From assembly GCF_030548295.1 (NCBI RefSeq), contig NZ_JAUOSB010000001.1, forward strand, positions 372,001 to 436,000: a stretch of DNA of 64,000 nucleotides. Reading direction: 5' to 3'. Both the position numbers and the translations under genes were made by a program. Position 1 is the stretch's first letter. Every line of letters begins with the position of its first letter. Below are positions 7,819 to 15,466 of the stretch, piece after piece. The notes under the pieces are model-generated. The model did no database searches. It had not been told where the DNA came from and saw only the letters and a list, made by a program, of their open reading frames with translations. The stretch is from Wenyingzhuangia sp. 2_MG-2023 (GTDB lineage Bacteria > Bacteroidota > Bacteroidia > Flavobacteriales > Flavobacteriaceae).

Positions 7819-9274
7819 ATTTAAACTTTGTGATGCCCGAACTTAAACGTTTTTCAAGTGTTAATCCTTTGTATGTAGCCCATACGTTTAACCATTTAAC
7901 AATTGTTTTACTTTTGGTTCTAGTTTCCATACTTACAACCTCATCAACAAATTTTGCAAGCTCTTTTATGTTGTAATACTCATCTGTTTTGTTAAAATGT
8001 GTTTCCATGGCATTAACAAAACTTTTAGATGTGTTGTTCTCAATACTCTTTTTTTCTAATTCAGGACTGTTATACTCAACTAAACCATGGTTTAAATATG
8101 TTTGTATACAGTATATCATAAAAGCATCAAAACACTCATATTCTTTGTGATCCCATTCACTAAAAAAAAGATTCTTAAAATGTTGCTCGGGTTTATGTAA
8201 GCTGTTAAAATAATTGTTAATAAATACCAAATGTTTACGGTCTGTAAAGCTTCCGCCTGTGTTGTTAATGGTGTAGTTTGTAGTTAGGGCAATTTTGGGA
8301 CTATCAATAAAATCTAAGATTATTTTGACTTGATGTTTACGTTCAATACTCATTTTGTCTGTAAGAACTGCAAATAAATCCTCAAAATTAAAAGACTGTT
8401 GTACGTCCTGAAGTAGAAATAAATTTGTTAATAATGTTATTGACTGGAAAACAAATTTATCTTTTGACAAATCAACGTTTTTGCCGTTGTATTCTGCAAT
8501 GTTTAAAAATTGGTGCAATGCCTGTATTAATATTCCTTTTCCGCTTCTACCTTGAGCGGTGTTACTTGCTTGACTAAGTATATCACTTAAAATAATGGCT
8601 TTTGCAATGCTAGGATTTTTATACTTGTGTAGCAAATAACCCAATGCAGTAACAACGTTTAAAAAATGTTTTTCGCTGTTTGTTATTAGTTTTGTAAACT
8701 CATAAAATTGAGCCTGTTTATAGTCTGTGTTTTTGTTGTAGTTCCTTTTTATAATTTGACTTTCATATATAAAATAACCTGGTATAAGTTTGTTGAGTTT
8801 TGAATAGTTATGAAAATTGATAGTATCATTTAACACTACTGTAAAGCCATTTTTAAAACAAATTAGTGCAACCTCTCTAGTATCTTTAAAAGGTTTTAAT
8901 TCAAGTGTTTTTAAACTTCCTAGGGTGGCTTTTTTACTAACTATAATACTTTCAACAATCTTTATATATTCGTTTCTTAGAATATCGTTTTTTTGTCTTT
9001 TAACATACTCTAAACCAAAATTATAAATTTGTTGAGGTGTGTAAATAGTAACTATGTTGTTTTCAAATTTTACAGTCTCATTGTAGCCTTTTATGGATAG
9101 GGTTCTAAAATTATTTAGTTCTAAAAAATCAGTTAATAAACCAGCGTTTATGATAGGCTTTGAGTTTTTAAATACCCAAAACTGTAAAGGTTTTATTTTT
9201 GTATCTTTACTTTGCAAGTTTAAATCAACATCATTATTTACAAGGCTTTGAATATGGTTCTCTTTATTATTCAT
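7799..9274 (-). CDS. SF3/D5-type replication helicase (primase-helicase-like)
   Basis: A 491-aa putative replication protein. A Walker A motif GRSGKG (residues ~242-247) follows an SDILSQASNTAQ segment. Next come an acidic Walker B-like LLQDVQQ and a sensor-type TTNYTINNTGGSFTDRK, a layout typical of superfamily 3 helicases of the phage D5/P4 primase group. The N-terminal ~200 residues show no clear primase catalytic motif, and the C-terminus (~430-490) looks like a winged helix. It probably opens the origin at the iterons lying at and beyond its 3' end. It starts 7 nt after the HTH gene stop. Confidence 0.72.
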   Translation of the reverse strand: MNNKENHIQSLVNNDVDLNLQSKDTKIKPLQFWVFKNSKPIINAGLLTDFLELNNFRTLSIKGYNETVKFENNIVTIYTPQQIYNFGLEYVKRQKNDILRNEYIKIVESIIVSKKATLGSLKTLELKPFKDTREVALICFKNGFTVVLNDTINFHNYSKLNKLIPGYFIYESQIIKRNYNKNTDYKQAQFYEFTKLITNSEKHFLNVVTALGYLLHKYKNPSIAKAIILSDILSQASNTAQGRSGKGILIQALHQFLNIAEYNGKNVDLSKDKFVFQSITLLTNLFLLQDVQQSFNFEDLFAVLTDKMSIERKHQVKIILDFIDSPKIALTTNYTINNTGGSFTDRKHLVFINNYFNSLHKPEQHFKNLFFSEWDHKEYECFDAFMIYCIQTYLNHGLVEYNSPELEKKSIENNTSKSFVNAMETHFNKTDEYYNIKELAKFVDEVVSMETRTKSKTIVKWLNVWATYKGLTLEKRLSSGITKFKLHLLKS

Positions 9275-9281
9275 AGCCTTG

Positions 9282-9560
9282 TTATTTTAGTTTAACAATA
9301 GCTTTCATAATATCGGAACGCTTGTAGTATACACGTCCTTGTAAACCATAAGGAATAAGTTTTCCTTGCTTTTGCCAATTCCATAAGGTAGACTTATCCA
9401 CTTTTAAAAGTGTGGCGGTTTCTTCCCTCGTAAGTAGTTCTTCAGGTTCGGTAAAATATTTTTTAAGTTCCGAAACTTGCTGTTTAACGCTTTCAGTAAT
9501 TGCGTTTTGTAGTTGTTCAGGGTTTACCTGAATAAATTGAATTTGTTGAGTTGTGCTCAT
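9282..9560 (-). CDS. helix-turn-helix protein (MerR/excisionase-like)
   Basis: A 92-aa protein with an N-terminal helical stretch and a C-terminal HTH_17-type domain. Key pieces are LLTREETATLLKV, STLWNWQKQGKL and GRVYYKRSDI. Such proteins serve as excisionases or replication regulators in Bacteroidota elements. It is paralogous to the element 2 protein at 25000-25281 (same LLTREET, STLW and YYK pieces). It lies directly upstream of the SF3 helicase and downstream of a palindrome, so it may control this transcript or excision. Confidence 0.85.
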   Translation of the reverse strand: MSTTQQIQFIQVNPEQLQNAITESVKQQVSELKKYFTEPEELLTREETATLLKVDKSTLWNWQKQGKLIPYGLQGRVYYKRSDIMKAIVKLK

Positions 9561-9600
9561 AACTATTGGTTTTAATTATGAGACAAAATTGGGTTTGTTT

Positions 9601-9642
9601 AAACGGCGTTCTATGGCTGTTTTATGGCGAAATTCGCCGTTT
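9601..9642. repeat. nested inverted repeat upstream of HTH gene
   Basis: AAACGGCG (9601-9608) faces CGCCGTTT (9635-9642), and inside the right half lies a perfect 13-nt hairpin, GGCGAA-A-TTCGCC (9626-9638). It occupies the gap between the 216-aa gene and the HTH gene. There is no T-run after the hairpin on the minus strand, so an operator is more likely than a terminator. Confidence 0.55.
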
Positions 9643-9645
9643 TAT

Positions 9646-10296
9646 TTAAACTGCTATAATACTATTGTAGGTCTTAATTCTACCCTTTGTGAGTATTTTG
9701 CTAGGGCTTAAAAAACAACCGTTTGTTTGTAGAATGTCAAAAGTATTTTGTTCGATATATTTTTTATCTAATGCCCAATTTGAAAGCCCTTTAAAGTCTT
9801 TAGTTCTAAGTTTGTTTTCAACTTTTAGTTTTTGAAAAATAAAACTAATGTTTTTTATAGGATCGGGTTCAAATTGTTTATTTATCCATGTTTCAAATAT
9901 TTCAAAAGCACCATCTTCAAAAATTGAGGGATGTAAATTTGTTACTTTCTCTTTAGATGTGTTTTTTTTATCTTCAGAAATACCGTTTAATTCACTTAGT
10001 AAATTATCTAATTTTTCTAAGAATGGTTTTTTATGGTAAAGTATACTTTCTTTTAATTCTCCTGTTTTTTTATTTTGTAAAATATATTCATTTACTCTTT
10101 TTTCTATTTTATTGTTATTAATATGTCTTATGTATTTGTCATAAAAAAAATCACTCATACAAAGTTTAATAAATTTAGGGTCTGAAAGTTGATTGTTTAA
10201 ATTTTTATAAATATTATCTGGAAATGGTATTTTATCTATTGTATTTTTATAGTTTAGATATGTATGCTTGTGGTCGTTGAAGTCTATATCATCCAT
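9646..10296 (-). CDS. hypothetical protein sharing a C-terminal domain with element 2
   Basis: A 216-aa protein of unknown function. Its last ~95 residues (LHPSIFEDGAFEIFE onwards) align by eye with the end of the 382-aa element 2 protein (LHSHIFVGKAFYVWQ onwards). They share LH..IF...AF, an I.F.F segment, a W and a terminal aromatic region. In both elements the gene lies between integrase and HTH. The N-terminus is Asn/Lys/Tyr-rich without clear motifs. It starts 5 nt after the Fic stop. It may be an accessory factor for recombination or replication, inferred from conserved position only. Confidence 0.7.
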   Translation of the reverse strand: MDDIDFNDHKHTYLNYKNTIDKIPFPDNIYKNLNNQLSDPKFIKLCMSDFFYDKYIRHINNNKIEKRVNEYILQNKKTGELKESILYHKKPFLEKLDNLLSELNGISEDKKNTSKEKVTNLHPSIFEDGAFEIFETWINKQFEPDPIKNISFIFQKLKVENKLRTKDFKGLSNWALDKKYIEQNTFDILQTNGCFLSPSKILTKGRIKTYNSIIAV

Positions 10297-10301
10297 ATTA
10301 T

Positions 10302-11036
10302 TTACTCAAAAATTGATAAAATTCGGTTAATGGTTTCTTTTATGGTGCTTGTTATAAGTTGTATAAAAACCTCTTTGTTGTTTTGCGTTTGTGCAATTTC
10401 TAAGGCATTGTAATAACTTAAACGGCTTTGGTCGTCTCCTTTTAAAATAGCAATAGGATAACCGTTTTGTAATAAAATAAGGTTCATTAACAAACGTGAG
10501 GTTCTACCATTTCCATCTATAAAAGGGTGTATGGTTACTAATCTTTCGTGCATTTCTGCGGATAGTTCAATAGGGTGTAACACTTCTTTGTTTTGGTTAT
10601 ACCATACAAACAAATCTTTCATTTGTTGAGGTATTAAAAGCGGTTGCGGTGGTATGTGCTTTGCCCCACTAATAATTACGGGTACTTTTCTGTAAGTTCC
10701 TGCATTGGGTTTGTCTATGCCTTGTAATATTAAACTGTGAATTTGTAAAATATCCCTTTCGCTAATATTGTTTTTTTCTTTGGCTAGTTCTTTAATATAG
10801 TCAATCGCCTGGGTGTGATTAATGGCTTCTAAGTGTTCGTTTAAAGTTTTTCCCCCAACGGTTAACCCCTTTTCAATTACTAAAGCAGTTTCTTGTAAGG
10901 TTAAAGTGTTTCCCTCTATTTTGTTGCTCTCGTATGTATATTCTATTTCTAAAGCCTTTGTAACCTTTGGGTGTTCTGTTTTACGATATTCGTTTAAACG
11001 GTCTTTAAGTTGATCTATTTCTTTATATGGGTTCAT
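10302..11036 (-). CDS. Fic-domain AMP-transferase with N-terminal inhibitory motif
   Basis: A 244-aa Fic enzyme, predicted to move AMP (or another nucleotide part) onto a target protein hydroxyl. The active-site loop is HPFIDGNGRTSR (His170, Asp174, Asn176, Arg178, Arg181), fully conserved. The substrate flap is around GTYRKVPVII (113-122). The N-terminal inhibitory motif S-x-x-x-E-G is present as SNKIEG (37-42), so this is a self-inhibited class II Fic protein and needs no separate antitoxin. It lies 25 nt after the integrase stop and has no counterpart in element 2. It is the only obvious cargo; the target is unknown, and stress or anti-phage roles are speculative. Confidence 0.93.
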   Translation of the reverse strand: MNPYKEIDQLKDRLNEYRKTEHPKVTKALEIEYTYESNKIEGNTLTLQETALVIEKGLTVGGKTLNEHLEAINHTQAIDYIKELAKEKNNISERDILQIHSLILQGIDKPNAGTYRKVPVIISGAKHIPPQPLLIPQQMKDLFVWYNQNKEVLHPIELSAEMHERLVTIHPFIDGNGRTSRLLMNLILLQNGYPIAILKGDDQSRLSYYNALEIAQTQNNKEVFIQLITSTIKETINRILSIFE

Positions 11037-11061
11037 TGTAATTGTTTATGAATTGATAAAG

Positions 11062-12414
11062 TTAAATTTTAGTTCCTGTTTTTAATACAGTCATTTGTAC
11101 TTTATTACTTTTTTGTAGTTCTTCTTTTACTTTTTGCAATTGGTTGTATTCGTTTCTCATTTTTTTAACCTGTGATAGTTTTCGGCTTCTATCTTGATTA
11201 ACATAGATGTTTACGGTTTCTTCTTTGCTGTGTCCTGTAATGTGTTTTACTTGAGATCCGAAAACTTGATAATAATGCGTTGTTGCTGTTTTTCTTAACG
11301 TGTGTGAGGTTATTAATTGCCATTTAGGAAAAACCCCCTCTATTTTACGTTTACATTTTTTACCGTTAATTTCTACAATTTGAGTAATTGCCCCGTCCGT
11401 AGGTTTGTTAATTTCAGCCAGTTTACAAATTTCTTTTAAATACTCATTAAATCGTTGTTCGGATAATGGAGTAGGTAAACCGTTTTTTATTATTTGCTCA
11501 ATAACCTCATCAATTGGGATCACAATTTCTTTTGTGTTTTGTGATTTTTTTTGAGTGAATACAAAACACTTTGTTAGTTCCCCATCTAAATCGGGGTGGT
11601 ACTTTATATTGTCTTCTGTAAGTGGTAGTAAGTCACTTACTCTTTGTGCCATTTGCAAACCTAATAAGAACCACTTACGAGTATTTAAAAGCCTTTCGTT
11701 TGTGATTTCTAGCTTTATTATGCTTTGTATCTCATCGTTTTCTAAAACAATAGGTTTCGGGTTTCTTCTTTTAATTCTTTTGATGTAATCTAATTCCTGT
11801 GAAGCTGGTATTTTATAACGTCTTGCGTGTCTACCAATAGCAATTAAATCATCTGAATATTTTTTTGCTGTGTTATGACTATAACCCTCTTTGCTAATTT
11901 GCCAATGAATAAAGTTATCGTAAAAGAATTGGTCTATCTCAACAATTTTATAAACGTGGTTTTTTTGATATTTTTTAAAAACATTCAGCAAAGTATTTAA
12001 TTGCTTAATTCTGTTTTTAGATAAACCTTTTTCGCCTATGCTGTTTTCAAATAAGTGTGGATTGTCAATTACAAATTTAATCCAATAGTCAATACTTGCG
12101 TTTTGCTGTTTTTCTTCTTTGTTTGCAAACTTATTAAAAACAGTTTCTAGCCATTTTTTAGAGGGTTCTAAACCCTGTATAGATATATTGTTTAATTCTG
12201 CTTGAATGTGGCTAATTAAAGCATCTAAAACAGTTTTAAGGTTTTTTAAATCGGCGGTTGATTCTTTAGGTCTTTTGGTTTTAGGATTCCATTTATTTAC
12301 ATCAATATTTAACCCTGTAGAAATTGTGTAATCGTGTGTTCGTCCGCTTCTTAATCTTACGTAGATTGTTGAGGTTTTTCCTTTGGTTTTTATAAAAGGT
12401 GTTATACTAGCCAT
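11062..12414 (-). CDS. tyrosine recombinase (integrase) of element 1
   Basis: A 450-aa integrase that should recombine attP with the tRNA-Leu 3' end. An N-terminal arm-binding-like domain and a SAM-like core-binding domain (~100-210) precede the catalytic domain. Catalytic residues are visible in MAQRVSDLL (Arg), SHTLRKTATTHY (His-x-x-Arg), HITGHSKEE (His) and NIYVNQDR (Tyr nucleophile). It is at the tRNA-distal end and divergent from gldC's side. Its -7 box (12444-12437) is immediately preceded by three 11-bp-spaced repeats, which suggests autoregulation. Confidence 0.93.
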   Translation of the reverse strand: MASITPFIKTKGKTSTIYVRLRSGRTHDYTISTGLNIDVNKWNPKTKRPKESTADLKNLKTVLDALISHIQAELNNISIQGLEPSKKWLETVFNKFANKEEKQQNASIDYWIKFVIDNPHLFENSIGEKGLSKNRIKQLNTLLNVFKKYQKNHVYKIVEIDQFFYDNFIHWQISKEGYSHNTAKKYSDDLIAIGRHARRYKIPASQELDYIKRIKRRNPKPIVLENDEIQSIIKLEITNERLLNTRKWFLLGLQMAQRVSDLLPLTEDNIKYHPDLDGELTKCFVFTQKKSQNTKEIVIPIDEVIEQIIKNGLPTPLSEQRFNEYLKEICKLAEINKPTDGAITQIVEINGKKCKRKIEGVFPKWQLITSHTLRKTATTHYYQVFGSQVKHITGHSKEETVNIYVNQDRSRKLSQVKKMRNEYNQLQKVKEELQKSNKVQMTVLKTGTKI

Positions 12415-12436
12415 ATTGGGTTACTTTACTGTATTC

Positions 12437-12444
12437 TAAAGATA
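12437..12444 (-). promoter_or_regulatory. probable -7 box of element 1 integrase
   Basis: TATCTTTA on the minus strand is one base off TAnnTTTG. It is 22 bp upstream of the integrase ATG and 6 bp from the TCCCCACAT repeats, so repeat-bound protein would block or touch the polymerase. Confidence 0.45.
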
Positions 12445-12450
12445 CAACAG

Positions 12451-12481
12451 TCCCCACATAATCCCCACATAGTCCCCACAT
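12451..12481 (+). repeat. three 11-bp-spaced TCCCCACAT repeats (right arm sites)
   Basis: Copies at 12451-12459, 12462-12470 and 12473-12481, all in the same orientation as the pair at 6392-6411. They are 110 bp inside the distal att core and directly upstream of the integrase promoter. Confidence 0.75.
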
Positions 12482-12591
12482 TTTTTAAATCTTATTAAAT
12501 TGCATTAAATCCAATTAGCTGTTAAGCCTTGTTATTACTGGGGTTGTATGTTTTTTTAGATTTTTTAAGATTGATTAAAATCGCTATTGGT

Positions 12592-12613
12592 GATTCCCGC
12601 CCTAGGTACAACA
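12592..12613 (+). repeat. attachment core, distal side of element 1
   Basis: Identical to 6317-6338. This copy is a severed tRNA 3' end with no tRNA 5' part before it. Confidence 0.92.
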
Positions 12614-12615
12614 CT

Positions 12616-12657
12616 AAACCTCAACACTTTAAAAATAAAGTGATTGAGGTTTTTTTA
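12616..12657 (+). terminator. orphan tRNA-Leu terminator outside element 1
   Basis: Same stem as 6341-6382 with a different loop, ending in seven T. It is probably the ancestral terminator of tRNA-Leu, now separated from its gene by the element. Confidence 0.75.
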
Positions 12658-12715
12658 ATAAAAAAACCCTCGAAATTTCATCTTAAAACAAGACTTACAC
12701 ACTATACAATCAAAA

Positions 12716-12742
12716 AACCTCAGCAATTGCTGAGGTTTTTTG
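12716..12742 (-). terminator. terminator after gldC
   Basis: AACCTCAGCAATTGCTGAGGTT is a nearly loopless palindrome flanked by A and T runs, 9-13 nt past the gldC stop. It is symmetrical, so it can work in both directions. Confidence 0.85.
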
Positions 12743-12750
12743 ATTCAATT

Positions 12751-13095
12751 CTATTTCGTCTTATCTTCTAATTCTAATTTTTCTGCAAAATACTCACAAA
12801 AATCTCGCATGGTAGCGGCCATTTTTTCATCATTAGTTGCTCTTTCAAAAGTATCTGCCATTTGTACCAATGTCTGATGAAAAAACACTTTCATTTCATC
12901 TACAGGCATTTTTTTAGTCCACAAAGGCAAGTACAAAGTTTCTTTTTCTTTTCCATCCCAAACAGCAATCATTGTTGACTTTGCCTCATCTTTGGTAACA
13001 CCTCCATCCGTTGCTGACCAGTGAATTGTTTCTGGAATTTTATTTTCATCCAACCCTATTTCAAATTCTATTTTTGATTTATGTACTATTGCCAT
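12751..13095 (-). CDS. gldC: gliding motility protein GldC
   Basis: A 114-aa soluble protein matching GldC of flavobacteria. The N-terminus is MAIVHKSKIEFEIGLDENK, followed by the IHWSATDGG segment and a helical acidic C-terminus (MRDFCEYFAEKLELE). In Flavobacterium johnsoniae GldC is accessory to gliding and lies with gldB. Here gldB is upstream on the same strand, 52 bp away. The biochemical role is not established. The tRNA-proximal element 1 now separates this cluster from tRNA-Leu. Confidence 0.93.
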   Translation of the reverse strand: MAIVHKSKIEFEIGLDENKIPETIHWSATDGGVTKDEAKSTMIAVWDGKEKETLYLPLWTKKMPVDEMKVFFHQTLVQMADTFERATNDEKMAATMRDFCEYFAEKLELEDKTK

Positions 13096-13147
13096 ATTGT
13101 TCTTATTTAGGTTGCAAAGATAGAAATTACAACTGAGCTAACGAATC

Positions 13148-14107
13148 CTATTTTTGAGGTTTGAAACCTGAATCTCTCAGAATTTTTTCTGCATCCATTT
13201 TCATCAACTGATCTATAGATACTTGATGTTTCTTTTGATACGACCTTACAATTTGCAATCCCAAATACTTACCAACACCCCCTGGAGAATCTTTATCTAC
13301 AGACGTATAAAATTTAGAAAAAGGAGCTACATCTATAAACCGTTGCTTTAACGTAGGTTTGTTACTAAACAACAATTCATTTTTGATAAAATAACTCCAA
13401 ACTCCAGCTTCGTTTTCTTTAAGCCAATGCATCTTTTTTTCTGAATACCCCATTTTAATTTCGTCTGAAACTTTGGGTAAAAACAAATCCAACAGATATA
13501 ATTTTTTACCTTCAAAAACCATCTGTCCTAAAAAAGTTCTATTATCATCAAAAGGATATTGCGTTTCAATAATTTTCTGAGCAATGGCCGTTGACAAGTG
13601 TTTTGGAGTGAATGTTTCTGCCAAATACATGGCAAAACCACTATAAACCTCATGTTCTTTACCCAAATACATATCCAAAGAAATTAACAACATATTGTTG
13701 GCATACAAGACTCGATCTTGATACGAAACCCCAGTAAGATCTGTAACCACTACAGGTGTTTTAAAATCTTTTTCATAATATTTAATATGCCTGAACAAAT
13801 CATCAATCTCTGATTTTTGAGTTTTAAAATCACCATAAACTTTTTTAACCTCCTTATACAAAAACAACTGTAGCGTGTCTTGCATCCTACCAATCACCAA
13901 ACTATCAGGCATTTGAACAGGGAACATATAGGGATAATCTTTTTTCAACGCTTTTAAATTATCTGTAGACGACGTAAACAAAGCATCGTGGAATAAGGCA
14001 AACTGGGTATCTACCTGAATCTTTTCTATTTCTTGTTCTGTTTTAGAGTTTGATGTACAAGCAAATAGCATGACCAAAACCAACAATAAGCAACTCCACT
14101 GTTTCAT
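13148..14107 (-). CDS. gldB: gliding motility lipoprotein GldB
   Basis: A 319-aa lipoprotein required for gliding in flavobacteria. Starting at 14107 gives MKQWSCLLLVLVMLFAC, a lipoprotein signal with lipobox LFAC and lipidated Cys17. A start at 14143 would add 12 residues before it and is less likely. The mature protein has the GldB-type region with DLTGVSYQDRVLY, GFAMYLAETF and the C-terminal PGGVGKYLGLQIV. It is divergent from nadE and upstream of gldC, the common flavobacterial arrangement. Gliding proteins of this class work with the T9SS motor, which fits the two T9SS cargo genes in the window. Confidence 0.93.
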   Translation of the reverse strand: MKQWSCLLLVLVMLFACTSNSKTEQEIEKIQVDTQFALFHDALFTSSTDNLKALKKDYPYMFPVQMPDSLVIGRMQDTLQLFLYKEVKKVYGDFKTQKSEIDDLFRHIKYYEKDFKTPVVVTDLTGVSYQDRVLYANNMLLISLDMYLGKEHEVYSGFAMYLAETFTPKHLSTAIAQKIIETQYPFDDNRTFLGQMVFEGKKLYLLDLFLPKVSDEIKMGYSEKKMHWLKENEAGVWSYFIKNELLFSNKPTLKQRFIDVAPFSKFYTSVDKDSPGGVGKYLGLQIVRSYQKKHQVSIDQLMKMDAEKILRDSGFKPQK

Positions 14108-14125
14108 TCTGTAAGTTATTTTAAG

Positions 14126-14153
14126 TAAATTTGTGTTAACCACAACAAAAATA
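14126..14153. promoter_or_regulatory. face-to-face -7 boxes of nadE and gldB
   Basis: TAAATTTG on the plus strand (14126-14133) points to nadE. TATTTTTG on the minus strand (14153-14146) points to gldB. The two boxes face each other 12 bp apart, so both predicted start points fall in the same gap. Confidence 0.5.
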
Positions 14154-14166
14154 AGAAATAAGGAAC

Positions 14167-14955
14167 ATGGAAATTCAAAAGATCGCAGAACATATCATTG
14201 CTTGGTTAAAAGAATACGCAACACAAGCAGGAGTGAAAGGATTTGTGGTAGGTGTTTCTGGCGGAATAGACTCTGCCGTAACTTCTACACTATGTGCTCG
14301 CACAGGCTTGCCAACAGTTTGCGTAGAAATGCCAATTCACCAACATCCAGATCAAGTAAATAGAGCTCAAGAACACATTCTTCAACTAAAAGCAAGATTT
14401 ACAAACGTAAGCGGAGAACGTGTAGATTTGACAGAAAGTTTTGAAACTTTTAAAACTGCAGTTCCCACTACTGATAACGAAACCATTTTAAATTTGACCT
14501 TGGCCAACACTAGAGCTCGTTTAAGAATGACAACACTATATTACATTGCAGGATTGCACAGTAGCTTAGTGGCAGGCACAGGAAACAAGGTAGAAGATTT
14601 TGGAGTTGGATTTTATACCAAATACGGAGATGGTGGTGTAGACATTAGCCCAATTGCAGATTTAATGAAAAGTGAAGTATTTGCTTTGGGAGCTTATTTA
14701 GAAGTGCCAAATACAATACAAAAAGCAGCCCCTACCGATGGTTTGTTTGGAGACAGCCGTACTGACGAAGACCAATTAGGTGCTAGTTACGATGAATTAG
14801 AATGGGCTATGAAACAACAAGACAAAGGTTCTTTATTGAATGATTTTGAAGGAAGAGAAAAAGAAGTGTATGCCATTTATACCAAACTAAACAACGCAAA
14901 CAAACACAAAATGCTAGAAATTCCTGTTTGCGAAATTCCAGAAACCTGGAAATAA
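14167..14955 (+). CDS. nadE: NH3-dependent NAD synthetase
   Basis: Forms NAD from nicotinate adenine dinucleotide, ATP and ammonia. It is 262 aa and lacks a glutaminase domain, so it is the ammonia-dependent form. The PP-loop SGGIDSAV lies near residues 30-37. The later NKVEDFGVGFYTKYGDGGVD stretch and the PTDGLFGDSRTDEDQLG loop are family signatures. The ribosome site AAGGA precedes ATG 14167. It is divergent from gldB. Confidence 0.95.
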   Translation: MEIQKIAEHIIAWLKEYATQAGVKGFVVGVSGGIDSAVTSTLCARTGLPTVCVEMPIHQHPDQVNRAQEHILQLKARFTNVSGERVDLTESFETFKTAVPTTDNETILNLTLANTRARLRMTTLYYIAGLHSSLVAGTGNKVEDFGVGFYTKYGDGGVDISPIADLMKSEVFALGAYLEVPNTIQKAAPTDGLFGDSRTDEDQLGASYDELEWAMKQQDKGSLLNDFEGREKEVYAIYTKLNNANKHKMLEIPVCEIPETWK

Positions 14956-15075
14956 GAATAACAAACACCTAAAAAGCTAAAGCTCTTTATAATTATAAAA
15001 ATTTTAAAGGGTTTTTATTTTATCTTTAGATTTTCACATCAATACCGTTTCAGACTCGTCAAATTACAAGGATAA

Positions 15076-15392
15076 AAACGACAATTACACATAGAGACTT
15101 TAAATAAATTTAAGAATTACGGCACTTTGGTTTTAGGTCATTCTTTGGGAACTATAGACAAAACCTTATTAGAACATAATTTAACCACAACAAGCGTAAC
15201 AATATCATGTTGTACAAAAGACAATTTACCGAGGAAAAAGATGCAAAAATAGAGCTTAACAAACTACTTTATGGTATAAGTAGAACTATAGAAGACGAGG
15301 CAAAAATCAGACAATTAGTAGTTGATCTTACCAATAGTCCTCGTTTTAAATTAAAAATACCTTACCAAAAACACGACCTAAGTACAAAATAG
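15076..15392 (+). pseudogene. decayed C-terminal fragment, AbiH-like
   Basis: No intact gene. One frame (15076 to the TAG near 15258) reads ...LNKFKNYGTLVLGHSLG and TIDKTLLEHNL. The -GHSL--.D--LL- pattern is what I know from the C-terminal region of AbiH abortive-infection proteins. The frame then shifts: the +1 frame continues to 15392 with YGISRTIEDEAKIRQLVV and TNSPRFK, which again fits the AbiH tail. There is no start or N-terminal part. It is best read as a frameshifted remnant of a phage-defence gene. The family call is tentative. The A+T-rich stretch 14956-15075 upstream shows nothing else. Confidence 0.42.
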
Positions 15393-15414
15393 GTAGACAT
15401 AGTCATACTTTTGG

Positions 15415-15422
15415 TATCTTTG
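15415..15422 (+). promoter_or_regulatory. -7 box of cold-shock-domain gene
   Basis: TATCTTTG matches TAnnTTTG. The distance to ATG 15467 is 44 nt, leaving a leader of about 38 nt. Confidence 0.6.
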
Positions 15423-15466
15423 CATACAATTGAATACTCAATTAACAATTTTAAACTAGATAGTAC

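Larger units (their letters stand above)
6317..12613. mobile_element. integrative element 1 in tRNA-Leu (about 6.3 kb)
   Basis: Bounded by a perfect 22-bp direct repeat: 6317-6338, inside and just past the tRNA 3' end, and 12592-12613. Similarity continues through the adjacent terminator to 6382 and 12657 (66 bp with 5 mismatches, four of them in the hairpin loop). All genes are on the minus strand. In order from the integrase they are: tyrosine recombinase, Fic, a 216-aa protein, HTH, SF3 helicase, a 230-aa protein and a 48-aa protein. Bacteroides NBU1 also uses a tRNA-Leu 3' end, which is a known parallel. No mobilisation or conjugation gene is recognised. Confidence 0.9.

Noticed and set aside
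6317-12613. Element 1 as a conjugative or mobilisable transposon
   Set aside because: No relaxase, coupling protein or tra genes are visible. The NBU-like target site alone is not enough.
12529-12771. 80-codon plus-strand open frame downstream of element 1
   Set aside because: It runs through the att core, the tRNA terminator copy and the gldC terminator, and has no recognisable features.
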